This document shows positions 28,701 through 41,200 of a stretch of 64,000 bases of DNA, piece by piece; position 1 is the first letter of the stretch, and every line of letters begins with the position of its first letter. The DNA is from Saccharina japonica (Eukaryota > Sar > Phaeophyceae > Laminariales > Laminariaceae), in assembly GCA_008828725.1 (NCBI GenBank), contig MEHQ01002843.1, positions 276,975-340,974 of the forward strand, written 5' to 3'. The notes under the pieces are model-generated. The model did no database searches and was not told the DNA's origin. It saw nothing but the letters and a program-made list of their open reading frames with translations. The translations under genes were made by a program, and so were the position numbers.

Positions 28701-31700
28701 TGACACAGCAAACAGGTTAAAATACCCACATGAGTGATCGCATAAATAAGAATACTATATTAAACTGATATGTCTCTACCGCATAAAACACCTTGCTGCC
28801 GTAAATACACCAATGCAGAACAGGGCAGGAACAGGAAATCAATATTTTAACAAGACCGTACAACACCGGAACCATGAAAACAATACAGGCTGGTTCAAGT
28901 ATATCGCGGAAAATTCACTCAGTGGCCAATGCTCACGCCGTTTTTTGGAGATAAACCCTGAAATTTGTCATACGTGTTTTATGCCCCCTACCCGAGACTT
29001 TAACGGATGGCTTTATTTCAGTTTACTTTATTTTCGTCAGATATTGTTTGTTTTGTAATGTTTGTAGAAAAAATGGGTCTCAAGAGATCCAAAAGTTCCG
29101 GCGAAAAAGGAAACAAAAAACAAAACCATTCGTAAAAGGCTCAGGTAGGGCGCCTAAAACATGTGTACCAACGTTCAGGCTCTATCTCCGAACAACGGCG
29201 TGGACATTTGGACTTTTGTGCGGTAAACATCCTAAAATAGGCGTTTCCTCGTAATTACTCAGTTTCAGAATGGAATCGATTTTGGGCGTTAAATATGACT
29301 TAATATGATCATACGCAGTCAGATCATCGACTATTTGCGGGAAAGTTTGTACTAACATGCCTTGGACCACCTGGAAGCGGCTTGTTCAGAAAACAAAAAT
29401 GGAGGGAAAACATGTTTTCCTACGGAAATGCCTGACTATTGCTGCCCACTTTGTCTGTGATTGGTCGGGCCAAAAGTTCGGCGGTAGCGCCAGTTCTAGG
29501 TCCCTGAACAAAAACCTGGCGACGTCACCGTCTTCCACTGCTCATGACGGTCAGTATGATACCAAACATGCGAAATTGGAGTTGCTATCGCATGCGGCAT
29601 TTATGACTGACGAAATTTGCGGCGAAATGCCTGAACCAGCTCGTACACAAATAGATGCTGCCGTTATACTTCACACTCCGAGGTATTTCAGAGAATCGAG
29701 TACGACCAGAGCATGGCATATGTTAAGTACTGAGAGTATGCAGTTCTGGCGGCCTAAACACTGCGATAACTAAAAGTATGCGTAATATTGAACGCCCATA
29801 TCGTGTGCGTACTGGGAGTATGGGCAGCACTGACGGCCCAAAAACTGCGAGTACTGGAAGTGTAAGCAGTACATAGTCCCGAGCACAAGCGGTACCCGCA
29901 GTACAACTATCCGAAAGCATACATTCTTCAAGAGAGCGAAAAGTTGCAATTCCGTCGTCACAGCAAGTACGAAAGATGTGTGCTCCCGAAACACCAGCGG
30001 TACTCTCAAGTACTCCAGCCCTCCCCCCTACAAATATATGATATATTTATAGGTTGGGTTGGCGTCGGTTGGCAACGACGCTGTAAAACACGCCACTCGC
30101 TGCGTGAGCTAGACAACCAGGGTGCCGTTTTTTTTGTTTGGCGGTCCCCAAAGCTGGCGGTCGAGTAGACCATTTGTGCGGGGTGGAGAACCTTTGCTCC
30201 GCACTAGGGGAATGGTCGTATCACGTAGTGTTGATATGGTAAGGCATCCGCGAGGCAGTTACACAGTAAAACCCATTGCTGTCTCCGGAAGTGGCCACAC
30301 CAGAAATGAAATTAATTCATTGAAGCTGTCGTCCATATGCAAGTCTCCCTCAGAGGCGGTTCTTAGCAGGATGCAGCTCACCCTCCATGCGACTCGCCTA
30401 ATACTTCACGGCGCTTCGCCCTAGGTGCAAGCAATGTCTGCCTGGTTGGTGAAAACCCAACGTGCTCCGTCCCGGCATTGTAGGGATGCGAGGGTCTATG
30501 GTCATATGACTACGGCCGTGCACGACATGAGTACAGCCCCCCCCCCCCCCTCCGAAAGTATGTTACTCCGACGCCCACTTGTGGGGTTATCCGTAAATGT
30601 TCATTGAATATAACGTGGATAAACTTATCGAAGCGGAACATAAATGATGGAAGTATGCTGCGCATTTTGAGAGTATTTTGGAAACACTGAACACACCACT
30701 GCCCGTAGGGCAGTACCCCAACTATAAAACCCTGAAAACTTGATATACATCAGGAATCCACAATACCTAACGTCAAACCACGACGAGTATGGCCGTCCAG
30801 GGTCCATAACCCCGAACCATCGCCAGGATTAACACTATCCCACAGTACTTTATGCCTAAACACAACAAGCACACGAAACACGTGGAGTATTCTTGGTCAA
30901 AAATACTTTGTTACACCCTCACGTACTGGCAGCATATCTGTGGTTTCCCCCCCTCCCTTACTCACGTCCAGAAGCAATCCCTGATACCCTGTCGCACTCT
31001 GATGAGGCAGAGACACGCTGGTTGGCGGCTGGGTGTATGGATTGGCTGGTGTGTGTGGTTAGCCGTATAATGACGTTAAGTCTCGAACCAGTATACCGCA
31101 GAGGCGGTAGAACTTGGCGCGGTGCAGGAGTGTCTGGTTACGTGCCTTGTTGGTCGGATATATATGTGTGGGTCGGCGCAATGTGTTGTACGCAAAATAC
31201 GTTTTAAGCGTACTTATGGAAGTTGTAGCGACCGTACAGGTCTTAATAGAGGACTATGCAAGTAAGCCCTGCGCCAGCGTTTGCGTGTCTAACTTCAAAT
31301 AATTCACAACGATGAATTTGGTGTACATCGACTTATTGATACACGCTGACTGTTTGGACGATTGCAGGTCCAATTGGTGTAGGCAGCATCATCGCACCTG
31401 CCACCTCCAAACCTCTCGTCCGTCTGCATTCAGCTTCACAGCGACAAAGTCCAGTCCACCCGCACTTGCAGACCCGCTCCAAACTCCTTGGCCTTGACCC
31501 GCCAAGATGAATGACCCATCCTCGGTCATGGACACTGCTGTCATTCTGTTTCCCGCACCGCGCGGCCCGTCCTGATGCATCGAACGGGAAACTAAAATGT
31601 TAGCGGAATCACCAAAAGGGAGTTTCATGCACTTACAATAGGAATATTCCAACAAACTTTTTACAGACGCATTACCATCTTCGTACGGAAACCTGTGTAT

Positions 31701-34700
31701 CTGTTACGTGGTTCAGCCAAGCACCAAGGAGGGCATGCGAGGTTCGAAGCAAGCAACGGTAAGTCGGGTGCTACGACGATTTCACCCATACGAACACGAA
31801 AATCCGTATGCCCCACATAAAACAATACTAAGAGAAGTACTGCGGGCGCCAACCATCAAACAATCTCGAATTATGGTCATTTGAACAACATCCAGTGTGT
31901 TTCTGACCCTGCAGCTGTCGATAACGGACTAGGGAGTGGTGTATGTGTTTGTTCAGGGGGATAATGCACTGAGGGGCAATACCCCGGGTGAGTTCTGAAT
32001 GCAGGCTTAGTCCGCCGTGGAGGACTCTGGATATTAGTTATACACGGCTCACTTCTGTGAGGTTGTGGTGGCGGGTTTTCATCGTTAAAGGCATGCTTTG
32101 TTTTATTTCGGATCTTCACAATCTATAGATAATATATGAAACAAATAGTTTTTTTACAATTTTTTGTTGTGAATAAAAAACGTCAAATTATAGTGTATTC
32201 CTCGAGGATACAATATAGCAGGTTACGCGAAACTGGAAAAACTGTTTGTAAGCACAATGCTTTGATACCTTGTCCAACACATACCGACGTTATCGTATGC
32301 TGATCAAAAAGAACTATATGTACTAACACTACTTGTTTTGCACGTCGCCGGCGTTTTTTCGCTCGGCCGGGGGTGTTTTATTCTACTCTCGGCCGGTTAG
32401 CATACAAGAGGCCCGCAGCTACACACGCCTCGCGTGTGAGCGACGGCCGGGGTCGGTGGCGCGTCCGTCTATCCACTGAAAGTCACGCCTAAACTGTAAA
32501 GACACTACGGGATCAGTTTCCGCTGATCAGGTTTGGTCATCTCTTCTTGAAACTTCTCCTTCTTTTACTTTTTCATCTACGTTGTCGTTCAGTCATCTGT
32601 GAACTTTCTTACTGCGCCGATTGATCAAAATCTCGCTACTGGCTGTCTATCTATATTAAGAAGTAACTTGAAGCTACCGCTTTCGCTGCGCATACTTATA
32701 CTTCCGTCTCATTACAAATTCCAGGTTTTATCACTATAAAATCCAGATGCTTTACCCATTTTGTATACATTGGCGAGTACTTTTCTAACTGTGGATTATT
32801 AACTATGCTCTAAAAGGTCTTCAGCTCAATAACCGCAAAGAAGTTCAACCTCTCCGCTCTGTCGTACACTTCGTTGCTTCCCCGTACTTTCCAACGTTTT
32901 CTGTCGGGTTTCTTCCTTCCCAATTATTGAATTAAAATCTCCCACGACTACCACTTATGCTTGTTATTTAAACTCCTGTACATCTATTAATAATCCTCTG
33001 AACCTATTTGGGATATATCTTTACCGTTCATTTCGAGGGTGGGGGCATATAGATCTTTCTTAAAAAGTGTTTTGATCGCGCTCCATTTATCTGGTTTCGA
33101 TATCCATTTGATTCTGTCGACATTTTTGTCGTTGATCACTCCTATTAGGTAAAACATGTACTACTTGACAAGAAACCCTACCCCCGCCCCGCTAGTTTTT
33201 TTATCCTCTCCCTTCTTATGTTTGCATATCCATGCGTACGCTCCATTCGTGCATCCCGTCGTCCCGCACTGCTTCTTTCGCTACTTGTGACTCCTATGTG
33301 TCTCCAGCACGGGCTTGTAGCCTGGAGTCAAGATCAACAACTTCAGCACAAGTACCCCACGTATGTGCGAAGCGATCTGCATGTACCCATACTGGCGTCC
33401 CACGATCGTACTTTCTTTCGTTTTTCTCAGACGCTGTACTGGTTGCTTTCATCCCAATATATCGTTTTCACCGTCTGAGGTTCAAGGACGGCTTGCATAA
33501 CACATAGTCTTTCTCAAAATATATAAATGCCCCTTACGTCGCTTCTTTCTTTGTATGAAGGGTTTTACGATTGGTAGATGCCTGATTAGTTATCCCGAGT
33601 AGACCGTCCTTGTCGAAAGCTTGGCTAGCGATCCACCCACATTTTGTACCGGCATCTATTGCTTAAGATATCACGATGTCTACGTAGCTCATCGCGCTCC
33701 TTCCATTTGATGGCATGGCCGGTCTTTCATACGGTGGTTGTTTCATGAGTTTCATAGACCTGACTCTAAAGTCATTCACCATTCACCCCTCCCCTTCCCT
33801 TGACGCATGGCATGTGCACCAACGGTCGGGGGTTTAGGGTTATGTCAGACCATATTTTCACAGTGTATTGGGAATTAGTCCTGTTTTCCGGGTATCTCAC
33901 CAGCAGACTTAAACCATCATGTTAAATGAAGATGTCGGGTTGACATTGCTGTGTCAGTGAGCGTGCATGTAATGAGGTTCCCCTGCATGCTACGAATAAA
34001 TATGTTTTACAAGGCTTTCCTACGGAGTGGTCTTAATATAGTAGAGGCGACGCAAGAAAAACAGGTTATCTCGCCATGCAGCACAGCGTCAACATAATGC
34101 ACAGCAGCAGCTGCAGCAGCTGCAGCAGCTGCAGCAGCAAAAAAGACAGAAGCAACCAACTGCACTGCTGCATCTTCATCTAAAGCCGAGGAGTGCGGAC
34201 AAAGCGTTTATTGTGTAGACGAAGAAGGGAACTAATAACAATAAATATTGTGCACGTAGATATATACGAACTCTCGTTTTATGTTTTAACATGATGCTGC
34301 CACCTGCTGGTCGAACATTTACTACGTACAGGGCCTCCTACATCATTATTAATAGTACGTACTTCTATGCCGGTGTCTTCGTCTCCTTCGTGTTGCTTCG
34401 CCCGTGCAGCAGTTATTATCTGTTTTCTTGGGCACCAAGGCACGCATGCTTTTCTTCTAGGGGTGCTTCTGACTCCGTGCATTTCATAATTCGTTTTAAT
34501 GTCTTTTCGTCCTTACTCTTTGGTTTGGCTCGTGTCGATGTGTTCTCGTATCCGGTAAGTTGACATTTCACTTGCTTTACCCATTCATTTACGTTTAATT
34601 TGTTTGGGTTTTCTCTGTCTCACAGTCTGTGACCACATACTAATTTGTATCGCTCTAAGATTAGGGATCCGGACAATGGGTGTATGTGATATGACTGGCC

Positions 34701-35196
34701 ATACCATTACATGTACTGCTGCAGTTAGGTTGTAAAACGCATATTACAGGGTACAGTAGAATGAACGGGTTTCCTGTGAAGACAACACACACTGCTGTTT
34801 TATACATATATAAGTAGTGGTACCCCGACCTATGCCAGGGCAGGGCCGGTACAGCGAACAAAAACAATAACACAAAATAATAACTGGGCCACGACCCACA
34901 CGCTATAACGCGATCCATTGATCAGGTAAATTGACACACTATAATATGCCGGCATCCACGCGGAGCCCTTGTAGCAGACAAACACACTTCAAAACAAAAA
35001 AACGGGGCCGGCCACGACGAACAGGTACGAACGTAGTCATCCACGTACGAACCGACCCACCCACACCGACCCACCGACCCACGTACGCACCAACCGATCG
35101 ACACACTCACCAATCGATCCATCCACCCACTACAACAGCCCACTACAACAGTAGTGTGAATACACAGCAGCAGCACAGTACGCACAGCAGCAGTAT

Positions 35197-35241
<45 letters not shown>

Positions 35242-38200
35242 TGGTAGTAGTGGTAGTGGTAGTGGTAGTGGTAGTGGTAGTGGTAGTGGTAGTGGTAGTG
35301 GTAGTGGTAGTGGTAGTGGTAGTGGTAGTGGTAGTGGTAGTGGTAGTGGTAGTGGTAGTGGTAGTGGCAACACATGAAACAGCAGTACGAAATAGCTGCT
35401 GCTGCTCTGCTGTGGGTTACTACTCGTGTTCCTTTTTCGTTCTTGTGTTTTAGACGCTTCTGGAAGTCCTCACCTGGCGTGTGCCTTACGTCGCGTACTA
35501 GTAGTAGTCCTTATATAACCCATCTACAGCAGCAATAACAACAACAGCAGCAGCAGCAGCAGTCCAGCAGTACGACTCGTACGTACGTACAGCGGACACA
35601 AATAAAACGCCGGCATGGATGCGCAGCCCTTGTACGTACAGCAGTGTAAACAAAACGCCGGCATGGATGCACAGCCCTTGTACGTACAGCAGTGGCCTTT
35701 TTTTTTTTTTTTTTGGTCGTTTTTTTTCACGTCTGGCCTTTTTTATCTTGAAATTAGTGTAAAAGTGGCTAACTCGCGAAGTTATGGGCCGATTTCGATT
35801 TTGACCGAAGTTCTGGAGATCCATATTTTCACATCTGGGGGACTCTTTAGGAAAAAATTACTTGATTTTAGTATGGCCAGGAAAATTACTTGATTTTAGT
35901 GTGGATATTTGTATCTTGAAATTAGTGTGGATTTTGGACCCGGGCCGCAAAGCCCTGCGGGTAGATGTCAGTTGGGCTGTTTGCATAATACGTCAGTACA
36001 ATACGTCAGTTTGGCTGTTACGTCAGTTGCTGTTTGCGAAGAGCTCAGTTGGCCTGTTTGAAGGGCTGGTTGCGAAACAAAAGGTCTGTTTGCAAAGAGC
36101 TGTGTATCAGTTGGTCTGTACGGACAAAGAGCATCGAGTAACTACGGACCTCTAATCGTGAAAGAATAGATAGGTTTATATTGTTCGTTGAGTAGTTCCA
36201 TGTATATATTAGGTGTTTGGTTTAAAATATGGAAAACAAAAACTGGTTATTCGTGTTTGTGTCCGGTTTATGTTGAGATACTGGAAAAAAACAACTTTGT
36301 ACATGTGTTATTTCATTAATATATCTAGTTTGAGTTTTGGTATAAGGACTACAGGGATAATCATTTGAGATTTCCCCATTATTCTAAAAAGTGTTTTTTA
36401 GTATATTGTTTTCTTTCCTAGAACCACAAATAAACACGAACAACCCAGAATGAAGATATGTATCAAAACCAAAGGCATTTTGCCCCACTGATTGATATGG
36501 CGACGCAGAAGGCCCGCTCGGTAGTACAAATAACTGGAGCTCCCTTCTCCTCTATGCCGGCGTCATTTGAGCCATTGTGGCGGGCACACTGCTCTTTGAT
36601 CTGCCGGCAAGGCGTGTCTCTCCGAACCGCGAAAAACACAGCCAATCGGTAGTCCAGATGCGTACACCACGGAAAATAATTTGGCTGGGGCCAGCATCTC
36701 AGCCCAACGAAACCAAGGTTTGCATGCACCCGACGACCCGTGGGTCCATTGAAACGTCGGCCGTTTCCAATTTCGATGTTTGCATCACTCGTGGAGTCAA
36801 TATGCTCGTACTCGAACGGTGTTGCTACTACTGTGAGTAAAACAAAATTACAAGTAAAAGTACCAAAATATCACCGAAAATATCGTTTCGCCGATCAAGG
36901 ACATTTATGCAAATTCTTGCTGCTTGCAGGCCCAACTCGTGCTCGACCTAGGGAAAAAGGGTGCAAGAGAAATTTGGCGTAGCTGTTGTCCAATCGGCGA
37001 CGCGAATACTCTCGCCCTTCAGAGGTAGGGCTTCCCTCCGTCCAGGTTCGCCAAGAGAGATATGTACCCCGAACATCTCAACAGAGCAGATCAAGGACCG
37101 AGTTCTAACAGCAGCGCGTTCTCCCCCAACCAGGCACCCCATGGCCAACTTCAGCCTCTCAAGTGGTCCCTCTGACTTCCGGAGACGGCCTCAAGCCGTC
37201 GCAGCGTAAACAGAAACTCCATCAGCGAGGCTTGAGCCTCCTACCTACGAGGATGACGGTAGATGAACACATGCGCGCCGCGATTCCACGCACTTCTGAT
37301 ACGAACGAGTACGATCAGATTGACCCCGCGAGCGATGAAGGCGTCGAATATGAAACGGCCGACGTTACAATGGACCCATGGGTCGTGGGGTGCATGTCGA
37401 CCTTGGTTTCGTTTGGCTGAGATGCTGGCTCGAGCCCCATTCATTTTCCCAGTGCACGCATCAGGACTACCGACTTGCAGTGTTCTTCGCAGTTCGGAGA
37501 GGCACGCCTTGCCGGCAGATCGGAGGGCAGTGTGCCGGCCACAAGGGTTCAAATGACGCCGGCACTGGGTAGAAGGGGGATCCAGTTCCCTGTGTTACCG
37601 AGCGAGCCTGTTGTTTCGTCATGTTAATCGGTGGGGCAAAATGTATTTGGCTTTGATACATATTTTCGTTCCGGGCTGTTCGTTTTTGTTTGTGATTCTA
37701 CGAAATAAACAAATAAAAAATAAAAAAAACTTCTTGCAATTGTCGGGAAATCTCAAATGATTATCCCTGTAAAAACGTTTTCAATTTCGCAATTTAATGC
37801 GTGTACCTGTGTTGTGTTTCAATACCCGAAAACATGTGTTTTCGTTTCATTGCGTCGTGTCTGTTTTTCTACAAGGGGCAAGATGTAATATGTACGTCTG
37901 TTGTTTTGTGGTTTGATTAACAGAGTCGTTGAACATTCAAGCCAACCCATCATTGTCTTCCTGGGGGGAAAAGGTTGATATGCGCTTGCCTGCATGTCGT
38001 ACAACTTTACCGTTGTTGCAGGCGGCGCGTGCTTGATGGCGAATATGCGATGAGTGGGGGGTGTTCAACATGTTGCATGCCCGAAACTTCTCCGGCAGGA
38101 ACTGCCGTCTTGAACCGTGACTAACGTTCGTCTGTTTCGCCTGGCTACTGTAAGGGGGCGCTTGGGGTATCGTGGGTTTGTTGATGCCTATATACCGTCA

Positions 38201-41200
38201 CGTTTACTCGCGTATAAATATTTTGTTGCCGTCGGTTGCTTGGGGTGTGTTAGTCTAGTAGACGGTGGTCATTTTGTGAAGCGGGCGGCTGATGGTGTAT
38301 TTTGGCGTCCACGCCGTCGACTAGACTGACGTTTTTATTGCTTGTTGCCCTGTGTTTATTGTTTCATCATTATAACGTATGGCGGACACTGGGGGGAAAG
38401 AAACCTAATATGCTTCACAACTCCATGCCGTACCATGGGAACTGGCGTATGGTCCTGGTCCTGAGATATCCGACACTGAAAATGGGTAGTGTTATTGCTC
38501 CAGATATATTTCCACGTCGTAGCCTTAACAGGCGTTGATTTGGTTGTTGACGTCTAGCCCCTCTACGACAGAGCGATTGGAGAAGGATGGGATCATTAAT
38601 TATGCAGGAACGGGCGCATGAATGTGGGCAGGGGCGGCCCGCAGGCCGTTATACGATTCACGTTGACGTCACGTTCGAGACAAAATTAGCCAGGCGCGTT
38701 CGGAGTCCGGGGGGGGGGATAATGGGGGCTGGGAGGCGTACGGTCAGCAGCGCTATACACCAGCCTTTCATCTGTGCTGTACGAGGCAGTTTAGATGAAC
38801 GGAAGGGTTTCGAGGGCGTCCCCAGAGAGGGGGATTGCTGCGCAATAATTCATATATATACAAATTTGTTCGCTTCGGTAGTGAGCAGTCAAGCCGTGTT
38901 CATCACATCTGATTTCAAGGTAGTATGCAATTAATTTTGAATACGACCCTTCAATCGATGGGTTGTTTCCCGTTCGTGTCTCCTCTTGCTCGCTCCAGAC
39001 TTCGCCGAGGCTGGCCTCGCTGTGCCGGCATCGTGTCTGGGGGGTGCGTGCTATTTTCGCTGAATGTAGCCCACTAAATGTGTCGATGCGAAGTGTCAAC
39101 TCCATAATATATACTTACCGGAGTCTAGGACAAGCTATATACCAACGGTGGCGGGTGGTACAACTGAAAGCGTTATTACCTACAGCTTGACGGATCCAAC
39201 ATCCGAATCAAGGACAAATCGATTATGTGTTCCGGGCTTGGTGCCTATATATTTCCTTCTTCAGTTTGTTGTTCAAACGTATATTTCTATCACGTTGATC
39301 ACCTTTGTATTTGCACGACCAACTATGGAATAGCTATACGAGCGTACAACATTTCCTACTCATAGTAATATTGTTGATGTTGGAAGGGTAAGTACGTGTC
39401 GGTAGATACCAACGGTGACTTAGGGTAGGCCCGAGAGAGGACCCGGCCAATTACCCAGATGAGAGCGAGACTTGGTGGCAATATTCGGACCAGTTGAGTC
39501 TAATCTCAGCGTTCTTCGAGGACAACCGTAATGCCGACAATGTCATCGGTGAAGTCAAGCAGTATTGATTCGAGTAGATTGTGCCTCGTTGTTGTCGATG
39601 AACCCGGAAAACGATATATTCCTTGTCGTGGGAGGTGTTCGTTTGGCTACACAGTTATATCCATGGTATAGCAGATATCTCGGCTTTTTTTAGAGAGGAA
39701 ATATCATCGATAGGAAATACATATTTGTTCAAGGAGATACCAGTGAAGAACAGAATCCGTGGAGACATCAGTCTGGCGTTCTTCGGGGATAACCTAGTTC
39801 ACGACGTAATAACAATGGACGGGGAGCGATTCATTTCGCTATACGCCCGGTTACCGAAGAATTGACTTTTCAACTGAAGCTTTATTTCGATGGATATATA
39901 TTTTCTCCATTTAGGCCTGATGTGGGGGTTTCCTTCCAGGGACCACCCAAATATGACTTGATATCGGTATAGCTTTTTTGTTGTTCTCTTCGCAACGGTA
40001 CCCTGCGCCTTGTTTCGGACGATCACGACCAAAACCGTTTTTTTATTTTATTCAACACATATGAAGGTATATGGGGTAAAACACAATTGGATAATCTTGT
40101 TTCTTGTAACCCTACACTGTTAATAGTTGCTGGATACTTGCATGTGCTTCCATTAATTTTTATTTTATTTATACCACGAGCTTGATGTACCCCGTAGAAG
40201 TACTACTGTCGCATTTAATGCCTCAGTTCACATGCATCATCGGGTTTTGGGAGCATACGCGGATCCAAGGCGGGCGTCTGTGGGGCGCGCTGAAGCCCCC
40301 CTTTGTGTTTGCAAGTAATATGTTTGTATGTATTATGTATATTGACTGGCTCGGAGGGCTGTGTTGTGTGTCCACACCTCTGCGCCTACAGTCGTTGTCC
40401 AACAAGCAACAAAAGATTACCGGGAAAACAGTATTGTAGATGCCAATATGGACTTCTACATTGTACTATTCGCTTGAGCAACACAGCATTTCTTCGACGC
40501 AACATCAGTGGTGTATTTTATTATTATTGTAGAATAACATGTGTTCAGACAGTTTTACAATATTATTCGGGAAACATGCAGTAGCAACTATCAGCATCAA
40601 CTGAAGACTCGTACGAGTATAAGTATATTATATGTACCAGAACCTTCATCACAATCACGACAGTGGCCTTATTACAGAGGGTCTATGGTGTTCTTCAGCA
40701 CAGCTTTCGCCTTTTAGTATACTTCAATGGGAGCTTGTCGCCTCTTGCATACCTAACATACCCCCCACACACTATCGCACCCCTCCAACCAGCTTATGCC
40801 TGCAGTATTGCCGAGTTAACGTAAACAATTAAGACCATTGAACATTAGTACGAAATACACGGGAATGCATACATGCCAGTCGAAGTCGATACAGAGGTTA
40901 CTGTAGAATTTCCGTGCTGCGATGAAAGTCCCCGGTGCTTCAACTCCTATTTCCTCGAAATTAACCTACAGATTTATTACGTTGAACGTTCAAGCCGTTG
41001 TCATTTCCCCGGTGAAGTGTGTAACAAAAGCGGTTAAACTTTGAAGAATAAATTGAAGGCATGTGGAAGCCAGTGAAAGAAAGTGCAAACACGTCGAAGT
41101 TCATCGTAAGAAGTAGACGTAAGTCGAAGTAGGTAGAACATGGCAGCAAATGAAAGCCCGTGTAAGTGAACGCAGCTTATTAGAAGTTTCGGCGGCAGTG

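Larger units (their letters stand above)
22709..31397 (-). other. Large intron (8.7 kb) between propeller repeats 5 and 6
   Basis: Contains an AT dinucleotide run (about 23,201-23,222), a possible tRNA-like SINE head (about 23,880-23,965), a 154-codon open frame without recognised family (25,916-26,380, minus), a ~345-bp tandem array (26.7-27.86 kb) and a complete-looking MITE (28.88-29.65 kb). A degenerate tandem patch with GTACTGGGAGTATG-type units lies at about 29,724-29,870. No further propeller exon was found. Confidence 0.7.

Noticed and set aside
34931-35377. Open frames with poly Ser-Gly, poly-Val or poly-Leu
   Set aside because: They are translations of the AGT/AGTGGT microsatellite in several frames and both strands; no flanking coding signal.
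36458-37661. Two 64-codon frames with similar proteins on opposite strands
   Set aside because: They are the two arms of the fold-back element; similarity is at DNA level and there is no sign of coding constraint.
40240-40320. GCGGATCCAAGGCGGGCGTC...GGGGCGCGCTGAAGCCCCCC, resembling ends of some dispersed elements
   Set aside because: No partner inverted end and no second copy in the window.
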